This document shows, in pieces, positions 7,285 through 14,026 of a stretch of DNA of 23,826 nucleotides. The translations under genes were made by a program, and so were the position numbers. The stretch lies in IMG/VR virus record IMGVR_UViG_3300008119_000047, positions 1 through 23,826 of that record; one strand, 5' to 3'. The notes beneath the pieces are model-generated. The model saw only the letters and a program-made list of their open reading frames with translations. It had not been told where the DNA came from and searched no databases. The DNA comes from a virus. Each line of letters begins with the position of its first letter. The first letter of the stretch is position 1.

Positions 7285-7524
7285 TTATCCTCTAATGTTG
7301 GTTTCTATTACTGAAATTTTAGGACCATTGCTGACAAAATCCATACCAGCCATACGACCTTCGTATACTCGGCCATTCCACTTCATGGCAAGTTTTACAC
7401 TTTTGTTTATTATAACATATAATGTGTCTAATTCCTTGAAGTCTTGGACAACTGCTTCTACAACTTTATTGCTTGTAACGTTCTTAACATCACAAACGTC
7501 ACTGTGGCTGCGTATCGTGCTCAC
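7285..7524 (-). CDS. Small phage protein, 79 aa
   Basis: A soluble, beta-rich small protein (VVEAVVQDFKELDTLYVIINKSVKLAMKWNGRVYEGRMAGMDF). The alternating hydrophobic pattern and KWNGRVYEGRMAGMDFVS look like a small barrel. It overlaps the 3' end of the next gene upstream by 26 bases in another frame and is one base pair from the following gene. Function unknown. Confidence 0.65.
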   Translation of the reverse strand: MSTIRSHSDVCDVKNVTSNKVVEAVVQDFKELDTLYVIINKSVKLAMKWNGRVYEGRMAGMDFVSNGPKISVIETNIRG

Positions 7525-7825
7525 TATCTTCTCCGATTGTAATTTTAACTTCTTTCACGCTATCCCAACGGAAACTACGCCATCCCTGTGCTTCAAGATC
7601 ATAAACGGGCATAACTTCTTCGTTTACTTTCTTTTCTTTTTTAGGCTCAGTATCAACTGATTCATTAATTGGTGTAGCTGGAATAAGCGCATCATTTGTA
7701 GTACAAGTCATTTCACGGTCAGTTCCGTCTTTTTTGGTAAAAACAAGTTTTACCTCACCGTCAGCCAATAGTCCTTTAAGCCAAATTTTAAACTCGGCAA
7801 ATTCTTTTTCATTTAAGGTCGTCAT
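7499..7825 (-). CDS. SH3-like barrel protein (DUF2693-type), 108 aa
   Basis: The pattern FKIWLKGLLADGEVKLVFTKKDGTDREMTCT and, after a charged linker, VYDLEAQGWRSFRWDSVKEV matches the small Sm/SH3-barrel phage proteins (DUF2693 / WYL_2-like). In these, a TKKDGxxRxM strand pair and the 'xxGWRSFRWDxV' strand are conserved. The family is common in phages infecting proteobacteria and its function is unknown; WYL-like barrels often bind nucleic acid or nucleotides. The linker (about 55-80) is KKEKK-rich and likely flexible. Confidence 0.78.
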   Translation of the reverse strand: MTTLNEKEFAEFKIWLKGLLADGEVKLVFTKKDGTDREMTCTTNDALIPATPINESVDTEPKKEKKVNEEVMPVYDLEAQGWRSFRWDSVKEVKITIGEDSEHDTQPQ

Positions 7826-7961
7826 GTAGTTTCCGTTTCATTTCTGCATTTTCTTGTTCTATTCTCTCAACATGATCTGCTACCTTATTAAGTAACTCGA
7901 ATGTATTTTGAGCTGTTGTTCGTAGCATTTGTGCTACAGTCATTACTTTTTCTTCTGCCAT
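7809..7961 (-). CDS. Short coiled-coil protein, 50 aa
   Basis: The frame runs ATG 7961 to TGA 7809 and reads MAEEKVMTVAQMLRTTAQNT then a heptad-like helix (FELLNKVADHVERIEQENAEMK) and KRKLHDDLK. GGAG lies nine bases upstream of the ATG. It starts right after the metallophosphoesterase stop and overlaps the next gene by 17 bases, as is usual in this operon. It is probably a small oligomeric helix protein; no function is known. Confidence 0.7.
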   Translation of the reverse strand: MAEEKVMTVAQMLRTTAQNTFELLNKVADHVERIEQENAEMKRKLHDDLK

Positions 7962-7963
7962 TT

Positions 7964-8818
7964 TTAAATCTCCAAAATTTTAGTCTCGTCCCAGCCTGTA
8001 TCTTCGCTGTAACCATCGTTTTCGTAACCACGTGGATTACATACAATACGTGTCTCACCAATCATATAATCAAACGGATGATGGGTGTGACCATGTGTCC
8101 ACAGTTTAATCTGTGGATGATCCAAGATGAACTCACCCAAGTCACTGTGGTATCCACCGTTCATTAAAGTATCATTTGCATACATTGGATGCATACTTTG
8201 AAAACTTGGACTGTGATGTCCTACTACTACACACTTCTTGTCCTTGTGTTCCTCAACAATGAGTTTGATATATCCCAGTGTCTTGTCGTGACGTATAGCA
8301 ACATCCAACGCACTCATAGCGGCATAGTTACGCTTGTCGTTTCGGATGATACGAAAGTCGTTCATCATACCTTCAATGGCATGCATGGTAAGTGGATCAC
8401 GTTTGTTCATGTTAGTCCAAAGTGTACCACCTACAAACACTACATCGTCGATAATTTTAGTATCCTGCTCCAACATATAGATGTTTGGGTACTTGGCAAC
8501 TTCTTCCCGCATGTAATCAATGCCAGCATAGAACTTGCCGTTGTAGAATTCGTGATTGCCCATAATGTAAATTACATGCGGGAACTGAAAACTACAACGT
8601 TTGAAGAAATCACGAAAGCGAGCTACTCGTTGCATCTTACGGCTAAGGTCAGCTAACGCACCATTACTATATGGATTGAAATCAGCCGCATGATGATCGT
8701 GTAGATCCTGGGCAATCATAATATCGCCACCCAAAATCAATACATCGGCACCTTCGTTATTGTTGATAAAACAATCCGAAAATTCCAAATGTAAGTCACT
8801 AACCAATTTAATCTTCAT
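7964..8818 (-). CDS. Calcineurin-like metallophosphoesterase, 284 aa
   Basis: All five metallophosphoesterase blocks are visible: DLH (Asp8, His10), GGD (Asp32), GNHE (Asn88, His89), GHH (about 200-202) and the final GHTHH (about 243-247). These ligate two metal ions and hydrolyse phosphomono- or diesters. Long inserts (residues 36-80 and 100-190) differ from small phosphodiesterases. Substrate cannot be read from sequence; relatives include protein phosphatases, cyclic-nucleotide and nucleic-acid phosphodiesterases. Its start overlaps the stop of the following gene by 11 bases. A second, shorter enzyme of this fold is at 14023-14571. Confidence 0.9.
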   Translation of the reverse strand: MKIKLVSDLHLEFSDCFINNNEGADVLILGGDIMIAQDLHDHHAADFNPYSNGALADLSRKMQRVARFRDFFKRCSFQFPHVIYIMGNHEFYNGKFYAGIDYMREEVAKYPNIYMLEQDTKIIDDVVFVGGTLWTNMNKRDPLTMHAIEGMMNDFRIIRNDKRNYAAMSALDVAIRHDKTLGYIKLIVEEHKDKKCVVVGHHSPSFQSMHPMYANDTLMNGGYHSDLGEFILDHPQIKLWTHGHTHHPFDYMIGETRIVCNPRGYENDGYSEDTGWDETKILEI

Positions 8819-9380
8819 ACTCTTTTGCCGTTATGAACGCTGGTAAATTATCTTTAGTAAGACGACCTGCCTTAAACTCTTCAAGCACATTACGCAATGC
8901 TTCTTCAACAAATTCGTTAAAGGTCATATCCCGATCATGTGCCATCTTCATGTATTTTAACAGATCTTCGTCTGAAAAGTCAACTGGTACTTGCACTCTT
9001 GTGTCATAATCTTCGCCGGCCTTAATAGCCAAACACTTTTGGATAAAGTCATCTACCACATCCAAGTTAACGTAGTCAACATCATCCCATGCTTGGTTAG
9101 CAAGAACACTTTTGTGTTCTGCTTCTTTACGATACTTTTCTTGCTTGTTTTCAGCAATCATTCGATAAGCACGATTGTTGGTATAATCGCACACGCTGAC
9201 TTCATACACCTTTTGGCTCTTGGTACTGAACACAATGCTAAAACTGTATCCGCCTGTACCGTGAACCCCATTCCAACTATCTAGTGAGTAGCTGTTTGGA
9301 CCGTAACAATCCCAACCATAATTGCTGCCCTCGGTGATTTTATAGTCAACCAATTCCATCCATTCTTTCATTGTAATCAT
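8808..9380 (-). CDS. Phage protein with a C-terminal ribbon-helix-helix-like segment, 190 aa
   Basis: The N-terminal part is aromatic-rich with a Gly patch (GWDCYGPNSYSLDSWNGVHGTGGYSFSI). The middle is helical and charged. Residues about 128-165 (VQVPVDFSDEDLLKYMKMAHDRDMTFNEFVEEALRNVL) have the strand-helix-helix layout of MetJ/Arc DNA-binding domains. It may be a DNA-binding regulator, but this rests on pattern only. The start ATG 9380 was chosen because AAAGG lies 7-9 bases upstream; it overlaps the stop of the small membrane protein gene (ATGA). Confidence 0.72.
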   Translation of the reverse strand: MITMKEWMELVDYKITEGSNYGWDCYGPNSYSLDSWNGVHGTGGYSFSIVFSTKSQKVYEVSVCDYTNNRAYRMIAENKQEKYRKEAEHKSVLANQAWDDVDYVNLDVVDDFIQKCLAIKAGEDYDTRVQVPVDFSDEDLLKYMKMAHDRDMTFNEFVEEALRNVLEEFKAGRLTKDNLPAFITAKEYED

Positions 9381-9553
9381 TTGAACACCTTTGAATCAAA
9401 AATAATTGCTGAACCTAGCACAATAAAAAATACGCCATTTAACGTGTCTCCAAATGCTACACTTGCAACACCGTTCAACACATTTATTCCGCCAATAGCA
9501 TATCCGATCGTTATACGGTTACGACCAAACCATTCCATAAATTTTTCCATCAT
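9377..9553 (-). CDS. Small membrane protein, 57-58 aa
   Basis: Begins M(M)EKFMEWFGRNRITIGYAIGG and continues as two hydrophobic stretches (about residues 13-33 and 38-51, GVFFIVLGSAIIF), ending FDSKVFK. ATG at 9553 or 9550 is possible; both overlap the stop of the upstream gene, and the stop codon at 9377-9379 overlaps the start of the next gene (ATGA). This 4-base coupling at both ends supports a real gene. It is probably an inner-membrane protein of unknown role. Confidence 0.72.
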   Translation of the reverse strand: MMEKFMEWFGRNRITIGYAIGGINVLNGVASVAFGDTLNGVFFIVLGSAIIFDSKVFK

Positions 9554-10164
9554 TGCTCGTTTCCTTCTTTGAGTATTTTTTTAAATTCGTATTCTTCCAT
9601 CTCTTTAGCACGTTTGGCTTCACGTGCCTCTTCACATGGTGTGCAATATGTATGCACCCAACCGCCGCCTCGGCGTTCACCTGTGTTGCCACAGCTTTCG
9701 CAAGTGACTCCAGTCATGCTTTCTGCCAATGACACCATACCACTGATATAATCGTCTCCACCTGAGTAGTAAAAACGCAGTGTACCAAACTTTTCTTTAA
9801 CTTGGTCCAAGGTCACTTGTGGAATCGATTCAGGTACAGTTCTAAAGTCACCAGCAACAATTTCCGCCAGTCGTTTTTCTTTGTACTCGTCATTGGGCAA
9901 GGCTTTCATTGTTTCTTCAAACAGCTCAAAATTGCCAGCCTTGGCCTGAGCGGCCATTTCGTTGTATTTGATAGCGCCAATACGCTGTTTCTCTTTCCAA
10001 TCAATGTGATGCTGAATATTGCCCATGAGCTGGTCCAGTATATTGAACCAACCATCACCACATTCAAATCCCCAACACATACAAGTTTCCTGCATGTTCT
10101 TGTTGCGGTTCACCATCATCTTTGGATACTTCTCGCACAACAACTTATCTAGTTCTTGTTTCAT
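9550..10164 (-). CDS. Phage protein with a CxxC...CxxC zinc site, 204 aa
   Basis: Contains MCWGFECGDGWFNILDQL near the N-terminus, then LDQVKEKFGTLRFYYSGGDD and a zinc-finger-like knuckle CESCGNTGERR...YCTPC (about residues 156-177). The 'GTLRFYYSGGDD ... CE-CG' arrangement occurs in a common hypothetical protein of many phages (family recognised by pattern). The last 25 residues are a charged helix (EEAREAKRAKEMEEYEF). Function is unknown; the zinc site may stabilise the fold. It overlaps both neighbouring genes by 4 bases. Confidence 0.8.
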   Translation of the reverse strand: MKQELDKLLCEKYPKMMVNRNKNMQETCMCWGFECGDGWFNILDQLMGNIQHHIDWKEKQRIGAIKYNEMAAQAKAGNFELFEETMKALPNDEYKEKRLAEIVAGDFRTVPESIPQVTLDQVKEKFGTLRFYYSGGDDYISGMVSLAESMTGVTCESCGNTGERRGGGWVHTYCTPCEEAREAKRAKEMEEYEFKKILKEGNEQ

Positions 10165-10415
10165 TTTATCTCATCCGATGTTTCTGGAAAGTGACTGATA
10201 ATCAAATCCAGTGCCGCAATGGTCTGCATGTTAAGGCCCACGTCTTCTGGATGTAGCCAATAACCCGCAGGGTTACTATCGCTCTTTGGATTCTTCTTCC
10301 ATTCACGTAGCTCTTTCTTCAAATATGCACGATAATCTTTTAGGTTAAGGCTGGTGATACGATCCGCAGTTTCACCATCGATCCATTGATACTTTTTGTG
10401 TTTTTCTTTACTCAT
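10161..10415 (-). CDS. Small phage protein, 84 aa
   Basis: A highly charged N-terminal half (MSKEKHKKYQWIDGETADRI...YLKKELREWKKNPKS) is followed by GYWLHPEDVGLNMQTIAALDLIISHF. Predicted soluble and helical. It starts 2 bases after the small gene at 10417 and ends overlapping the next gene. Not recognised. Confidence 0.7.
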   Translation of the reverse strand: MSKEKHKKYQWIDGETADRITSLNLKDYRAYLKKELREWKKNPKSDSNPAGYWLHPEDVGLNMQTIAALDLIISHFPETSDEIK

Positions 10416-10416
10416 T

Positions 10417-10587
10417 TTAATAAGTCTCTTTTACAATCTTGTATTCAGTTGTGGGCCATTTGGCTTTGAATTCTTCAGTCTTAACGTAATCGTTATAGTG
10501 TTTTGCATCAAAAAACATACGATGGAAAACCGTTTTGTGATCCAAGGTAGTTACTGTGAGATAAACTGATTTTGCTTTGCCCGCCAT
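10417..10587 (-). CDS. Small basic protein, 56 aa
   Basis: Reads MAGKAKSVYLTVTTLDHKTV, then FHRMFFDAKHYNDYVKTEEF and ends KIVKETY. The ATG (10587) directly abuts the TAA of the upstream gene (10588), and the stop (10417-10419) is two bases before the next start. This tight packing and protein-like composition support a real gene. It may be a small alpha/beta protein; function unknown. Confidence 0.7.
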   Translation of the reverse strand: MAGKAKSVYLTVTTLDHKTVFHRMFFDAKHYNDYVKTEEFKAKWPTTEYKIVKETY

Positions 10588-11298
10588 TTATTGTGCCGCC
10601 TTTACGTAGTTAAGTCTAGTTACTGCATTCGAATGTTTCCAATGCTTGCTATGGTCTTTTACCTTGCCTTTAATTATAACACAAGGTCCCAACTTTAGAT
10701 CTGCTTGACTAAACCAAGACACCATCTTATTGTCTATTATAGCATCAATGTTCCAAGCGTCAAAGTTTTTTGAACGTTGTGAGTTAATAATTTCACAATC
10801 CTTATCTAGAATTTGTTCACCAATCAAACCCACATATCCGTCATCCAAAGTTTTGACACGTTTTTCAGTTTGATGACGTGCATAGTCTCGTTTGTAAACA
10901 CTGGGGAGGCAAGCAATAAATCCAAATTTATTGGTTGGAGTTTCTGACTTGCTCAACAATGCATTTACTTCAGTTTGGAATTCGTTGTCGCCTTGGATAG
11001 CCGCAAACAGTAATCGACGATAATATTTTTGGATATCGTTAGCCAATTCACGATCATCTAAATTGGTGCAAAGTAATTGGGGTTTAGGGTAACTTTCGTT
11101 ATACTGAGTGTGATCTTCGCCTAACGTGAACAACATTAGCTGACGATTTGGATATTTGTAATACATTACTTTACCGTCAAAAATGTCTCCGTCAGCGTGT
11201 ACTGCCTCTAGATCTTTTTGGTAAGTTTTGTTAACTCGCTGTGCGGCACAAGCTAGTTCTAAAACTGTTTGAAGTGGGAACTCTTTTATCTTGACCAT
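10588..11298 (-). CDS. Phage protein, possibly OB-fold, 236 aa
   Basis: The frame continues to GTG 11301, but ATG 11298 sits better behind a GGAG Shine-Dalgarno. The C-terminal third (VSWFSQADLKLGPCVIIKGKVKDHSKHWKHSNAVTRLNYV) resembles the strands of an OB fold with a 'G-x-V-K-x-H' turn, as in proteins that bind single-stranded nucleic acid. The N-terminal half is helical (LELACAAQRVNKTYQKDLEAV). The OB assignment is inference from pattern; no specific family was recognised. Confidence 0.72.
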   Translation of the reverse strand: MVKIKEFPLQTVLELACAAQRVNKTYQKDLEAVHADGDIFDGKVMYYKYPNRQLMLFTLGEDHTQYNESYPKPQLLCTNLDDRELANDIQKYYRRLLFAAIQGDNEFQTEVNALLSKSETPTNKFGFIACLPSVYKRDYARHQTEKRVKTLDDGYVGLIGEQILDKDCEIINSQRSKNFDAWNIDAIIDNKMVSWFSQADLKLGPCVIIKGKVKDHSKHWKHSNAVTRLNYVKAAQ

Positions 11299-11331
11299 CA
11301 CCGCTCCGTGAAATAATTTAATACTTGTATT

Positions 11332-12006
11332 TTACACGAATACGTGGTCTGTGTCAATCTTTTTAAGTCGGATATAAACCTTTTTGGCAAGGCGTTTTAT
11401 TAGTCCGTCGTCAATATTACCAAAATGGCTAACATATGCATTGAGATTTGGACTTACGTATACATTTTGAATTTTAAAACGACTAAGTGCTGTGAAACGA
11501 TGCATATAATTTAGGGCTCGATATTTGCCTAAAGTTCTGCATAATTCTATGGTGATGGATAACGCATATGCATCCAGTTCATCTGGATCTGCTAGATAGT
11601 TCACGTAGGGTTCTTGCATGTGATTGCTGTAAACAGCATAGTGCCTTTTTACACTTTGACGGCGATGTCTGTATTCGTGTACAACAGCATCAAATAATTG
11701 AACTAAAATATCAGTAACGTGCTTGTGATCCCATGTTTCTGTATTTGCAAAATTGTGATAAAGAAATACTTCTATGGCAGTTTCGTGATTTTTATCATCC
11801 TCTGCGTCATAGTAGGCATTAACGTAGAACTCTTCAGGACCCAAGAATTTTTTACGTTGAGTTTTTAGGGCAATGTCAAAATCGTGTTTTTTAAATTGAC
11901 GACGTGCTTTGGTCATCAAGGCTTTAAATGAAACGGGAAAGTCACAGTCTTTTCTTACGGCCACACATACAGAGTTTGCTCGCTCCAGTATGGTGTTCAT
12001 GTTCAT
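11332..12006 (-). CDS. HExxH metallopeptidase-like phage protein, 224 aa
   Basis: Residues 110-114 are HEYRH in a helix (FDAVVHEYRHRRQSV), the zincin HExxH motif. A downstream DPDELDAYA (about 140-147) could give the third ligand Glu143, as in gluzincins and in the SprT/WSS1-like group. The rest is basic. If active it would cut a peptide or protein in the cytoplasm; no signal peptide is present. It directly follows infA with a 4-base overlap. Whether it acts as a protease cannot be shown from sequence. Confidence 0.75.
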   Translation of the reverse strand: MNMNTILERANSVCVAVRKDCDFPVSFKALMTKARRQFKKHDFDIALKTQRKKFLGPEEFYVNAYYDAEDDKNHETAIEVFLYHNFANTETWDHKHVTDILVQLFDAVVHEYRHRRQSVKRHYAVYSNHMQEPYVNYLADPDELDAYALSITIELCRTLGKYRALNYMHRFTALSRFKIQNVYVSPNLNAYVSHFGNIDDGLIKRLAKKVYIRLKKIDTDHVFV

Positions 12007-12218
12007 AGCCTGTAAGTTACTCTGCCCTTGTTTAAATCATAGGGACTTGTTTCAACGCGAACACGATCGCCCAAGATAACTTTAATTTTGTGTTGCTTGA
12101 GTCTGCCACCCAAATAACAAAGCATTACGTGTTCCATATCATCAATTTTTACTCTAAAAGTATTATTGGGACATACTTCTAAAACCTCACCCGTTAGTTC
12201 AATTAGTTCTTTACTCAT
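12003..12218 (-). CDS. infA: Translation initiation factor IF-1
   Basis: The 71-aa product lines up along its full length with bacterial IF-1. It has ELTGEVLEVCPNNTFRVKID (bacterial: [20 protein letters not shown]), LGGRLKQHKIKVILGDRVRVE ([20 protein letters not shown]) and SPYDLNKGRVTYRL (TPYDLSKGRIVFR). This is the S1-type OB fold that binds the ribosomal A site on the 30S subunit and helps IF-2 and IF-3 select the initiator tRNA. It lies in an operon with an AbrB-like gene (4-base overlap upstream) and an HExxH protein (4-base overlap downstream). A phage copy could compete with or replace host IF-1 late in infection; the initiator-type tRNA at 19221-19296 makes this more plausible. Confidence 0.93.
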   Translation of the reverse strand: MSKELIELTGEVLEVCPNNTFRVKIDDMEHVMLCYLGGRLKQHKIKVILGDRVRVETSPYDLNKGRVTYRL

Positions 12219-12385
12219 ACTTTACTAATGATCATTGCACCATCTTCTACTCGAATATTCACAGTATCGCCTTCTTTCCAGCCTTGTGCTTTACATATTT
12301 CTTCTGGTATTTTAAAAATTACATTGTCTGGATCATCTGGAATATCTTCAAACAATTCTTCAACAGTATAGGTTGTTTTAGTCAT
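12215..12385 (-). CDS. AbrB/MazE-like small protein, 56 aa
   Basis: The C-terminal ~35 residues (VIFKIPEEICKAQGWKEGDT then VNIRVEDGAMIISKV) have the swapped-hairpin AbrB fold pattern 'i-p-e-e-i-c-k-x-x-g-w-k-e-G-D-x-v-x-i-x-x-x-d-g-x-i-i'. Such proteins bind DNA as dimers or act as antitoxins. The start was placed at ATG 12385, just inside the gap after the upstream gene; a longer frame to 12466 would overlap it and shows no Shine-Dalgarno. No toxin partner is adjacent, so a regulator role is more likely than an antitoxin role (inference). Confidence 0.8.
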   Translation of the reverse strand: MTKTTYTVEELFEDIPDDPDNVIFKIPEEICKAQGWKEGDTVNIRVEDGAMIISKV

Positions 12386-12392
12386 AACGTAT

Positions 12393-12788
12393 TTACACAA
12401 AGTCATCGTTGTATGGTACTGGAAACCAGTCCAGCTTGTCAAGGTCGTTGGCAATTTCTTCTGCAACTACACCTTCAGATTGATAACCAGTTCGTTCAAA
12501 ATAGTCGTCATCTTCCTTACCATCATAGCTTAATCCGCCACGCATACCTGAACAATAATAGTCCATGTAGTCTTCACTTTTATTTCTAAGGTCTGCTACA
12601 ATGCCACCTGAGGCTCGCCAGCTGGCAGTCCAATAATTTTCGGCCAGTATAGGCCAAGTGTGACGTTTACACCATTGCATGTTACACCATGCCGCATACA
12701 AGTTTTGAGCATAGCGTCGGTCATCCGCACGAATCTTTGCCATTATTTCAGGGCTGTTTCGGATATCCTCAACTAAATCGTATTTCAT
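12393..12788 (-). CDS. Conserved-looking phage protein, 131 aa
   Basis: Contains AQNLYAAWCNMQWCKRHTWP, then SWRASGGIVADLRNKSEDYMDYYCSG and a C-terminus rich in acidic residues. The order 'YAAlCN..W.......W..SWR.aGgivA.lR....DYmdwYCSG' is found in many phage genomes as a hypothetical protein (recognised by pattern). Soluble; no motif of known activity. Overlaps the following gene by 4 bases. Confidence 0.8.
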   Translation of the reverse strand: MKYDLVEDIRNSPEIMAKIRADDRRYAQNLYAAWCNMQWCKRHTWPILAENYWTASWRASGGIVADLRNKSEDYMDYYCSGMRGGLSYDGKEDDDYFERTGYQSEGVVAEEIANDLDKLDWFPVPYNDDFV

Positions 12789-13126
12789 TCGTTTTTACCA
12801 GCATGCCAATCGCCTTGGAAACAGTGCATCATTTCATGACCAACAGTTCGCATATCTACCTTTGTAGGCACAACTACTACACATTTGTCTTTCCAGAAAA
12901 ATGTACATGCCAACACTCCATAACCGTAACCATTGTTTCCGTACTTACGGCTCAAAGTGTCGCAAGTCTTTTGAATATCTTTTTGATCAACAAACTTTAA
13001 TTCAACTGTGGTCTTATTAGTGATATTCTTGCTCATGTCAAAAATACGTCCACCACTGTTATCAAAACTCCATTGCGCTTGTGCAGTGGATGTCAACATC
13101 ATTAAAACTATTGCAAACTTTTTCAT
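12785..13126 (-). CDS. Secreted HExxH protein, 113 aa
   Basis: A start at ATG 13126 gives a clear signal peptide (MKKFAIVLMMLTSTAQAQ) with AQA before the mature part and AGAGGC upstream as a weak Shine-Dalgarno. A longer frame would run into the tRNA-like RNA at 13157. The mature ~95 residues include CDTLSRKYG, a CTFFWKDKC segment that may form a disulfide, and VGHEMMHCFQGDWH. The last has the zincin HExxH (97-101) plus His108 as a possible third ligand. It is a small exported metallopeptidase-like protein; substrate unknown. A role in host envelope damage is a guess. Confidence 0.78.
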   Translation of the reverse strand: MKKFAIVLMMLTSTAQAQWSFDNSGGRIFDMSKNITNKTTVELKFVDQKDIQKTCDTLSRKYGNNGYGYGVLACTFFWKDKCVVVVPTKVDMRTVGHEMMHCFQGDWHAGKNE

Positions 13127-13156
13127 TCTAGCCTCTGTATGCCTGTGTGTTAAAAA

Positions 13157-13273
13157 TGGTGCGGACGGGAAGATTCGAACTTCCAAGGCATGATAATATC
13201 ACTAGCCATTCCCTACCTGGTTACTTTTTACAGACCCCAAGTAGGAGGTATACCAAATTCCACTCACGTCCAC
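13157..13273 (-). ncRNA. tRNA-like RNA with long hairpin in place of a normal anticodon arm
   Basis: The ends form a 7-bp acceptor stem GUGGACG/CGUCCGC followed by A-CCA. A canonical T-arm (GGAAG-UUCGAAU-CUUCC) and a Leu-like D-arm (GUGGAAUUUGGUAUAC) are present, with a long variable arm (GGC...UGAU-AUU-AUCA..GCC). The anticodon arm is replaced by a 10-bp helix UCCUACUUGG/CCAGGUAGGG with a 16-nt loop; an alternative is UACUU/AAGUA with a 12-nt loop. No 7-base anticodon loop can be formed. A promoter with TATAAT six bases upstream puts +1 on base G1. It could be a defective class II tRNA, a tRNA with a processed insert, or a dedicated tRNA mimic. It is not tmRNA: too short, and no G3:U70. Confidence 0.8.
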
Positions 13274-13279
13274 AATGCT

Positions 13280-13308
13280 ATTATACATTCTATTTAAATA
13301 AAAGTCAA
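13280..13308 (-). promoter_or_regulatory. Sigma70 promoter of the tRNA-like RNA
   Basis: TTGACT (13308-13303), 17-bp spacer, TATAAT (13285-13280). The predicted +1 (7 bases after the -10 box) is 13273, the first base of the RNA, so no 5' processing would be needed. The -35 box lies in the T-run of the terminator of the kinase gene. Confidence 0.88.
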
Positions 13309-13335
13309 AAAAATTGGTGACCCAAGCCACCAATT
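13306..13335 (-). terminator. Rho-independent terminator of the kinase operon
   Basis: AATTGGTG/CACCAATT (8-bp stem, 8-nt loop) followed by TTTTTT on the minus strand, directly after the stop codon of the gene at 13335-13796. Confidence 0.9.
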
Positions 13336-13796
13336 TAAACGTACCAAATTTCTTTGAATCCTTCTTCTTCAGTTGGTTCTTCCCAGCCAGCAATCATACT
13401 GGCAACGACATGATCTGGAATTTCTTTGCCAGGACGATTCATCAATCGACGCATAAGTTCTTTATGCTCAGGCGTCTTAAAAACTACTGCAATATGATAG
13501 TAATCTGGCAGCATGTTAAACTTTCGAGCTCGGCTTGCAAGAGTGGTACTGGTCTGATCCCAAATAATATCTCGACCTGCTTCTCTTGCGGCAACAACTT
13601 CCTTAGCCATCAAATCCACAGCAGTGGGCATGAAATCTGCAAAAACTTCAGAGTAAGTTTTACCCACTTCTTTGGCATAAACTTCTACCCATTTATCAGT
13701 GCTTACACAAACACAAGTTAAAGTCCAAATTTGAGAATCTACCCAAGTGCTTTTTCCCGAGCCAGGAACCCCAATCAATTGATAACATTTATTCAT
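13335..13796 (-). CDS. P-loop kinase, polynucleotide-kinase-like, 153 aa
   Basis: The Walker A motif GVPGSGKST is at residues 9-17. It is followed by a DIIWDQTSTTLASRARKF segment, with Asp as the Walker B or catalytic base, and RRLMNRPGKEIPDHVVASM, an Arg-rich lid like that of T4 polynucleotide kinase (SKRGTKAVPIDVLRSM). Total length matches the kinase half of T4 Pnkp; the phosphatase half is absent. The likely reaction is transfer of ATP phosphate to a 5'-OH of RNA or DNA, or to a nucleotide. In T4 this enzyme takes part in repair of tRNAs cut by host anticodon nucleases; with the large tRNA array nearby, a similar role is plausible but inferred. Confidence 0.85.
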   Translation of the reverse strand: MNKCYQLIGVPGSGKSTWVDSQIWTLTCVCVSTDKWVEVYAKEVGKTYSEVFADFMPTAVDLMAKEVVAAREAGRDIIWDQTSTTLASRARKFNMLPDYYHIAVVFKTPEHKELMRRLMNRPGKEIPDHVVASMIAGWEEPTEEEGFKEIWYV

Positions 13797-14026
13797 GGTT
13801 GAAAATTATCCCTTCCTTTGGTATGCTTACTAATTTCGACAATAGTTGCTTGTAGCATTTGAATTTCCATTGCAGCCTCTTCTAGAAGGTTAGCAATCTT
13901 ATCAGGCTTACCTTCTACTACTGCTAATCTTCCCGGAATCTGCCTACGTATTTCTGCTCGTTTGTACAAGCGGAACACTAGGCTTTGTTCTGCTACTGGT
14001 AAATGGCTTTCATCCTCGCATCTCAT
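13793..14026 (-). CDS. Small phage protein, 77 aa
   Basis: Charged and helical: RAEIRRQIPGRLAVVEGKPDK and IANLLEEAAMEIQMLQATIVEI look like two helices with a coiled-coil tendency. It overlaps both neighbours by 4 bases (ATGA), so it is translated as part of the kinase/phosphoesterase operon. Not recognised. Confidence 0.7.
   Translation of the reverse strand: MRCEDESHLPVAEQSLVFRLYKRAEIRRQIPGRLAVVEGKPDKIANLLEEAAMEIQMLQATIVEISKHTKGRDNFQP

Noticed and set aside
13157-13273. tmRNA
   Set aside because: Only 117 nt, no tag ORF, and the acceptor has G3:C70 rather than G3:U70.
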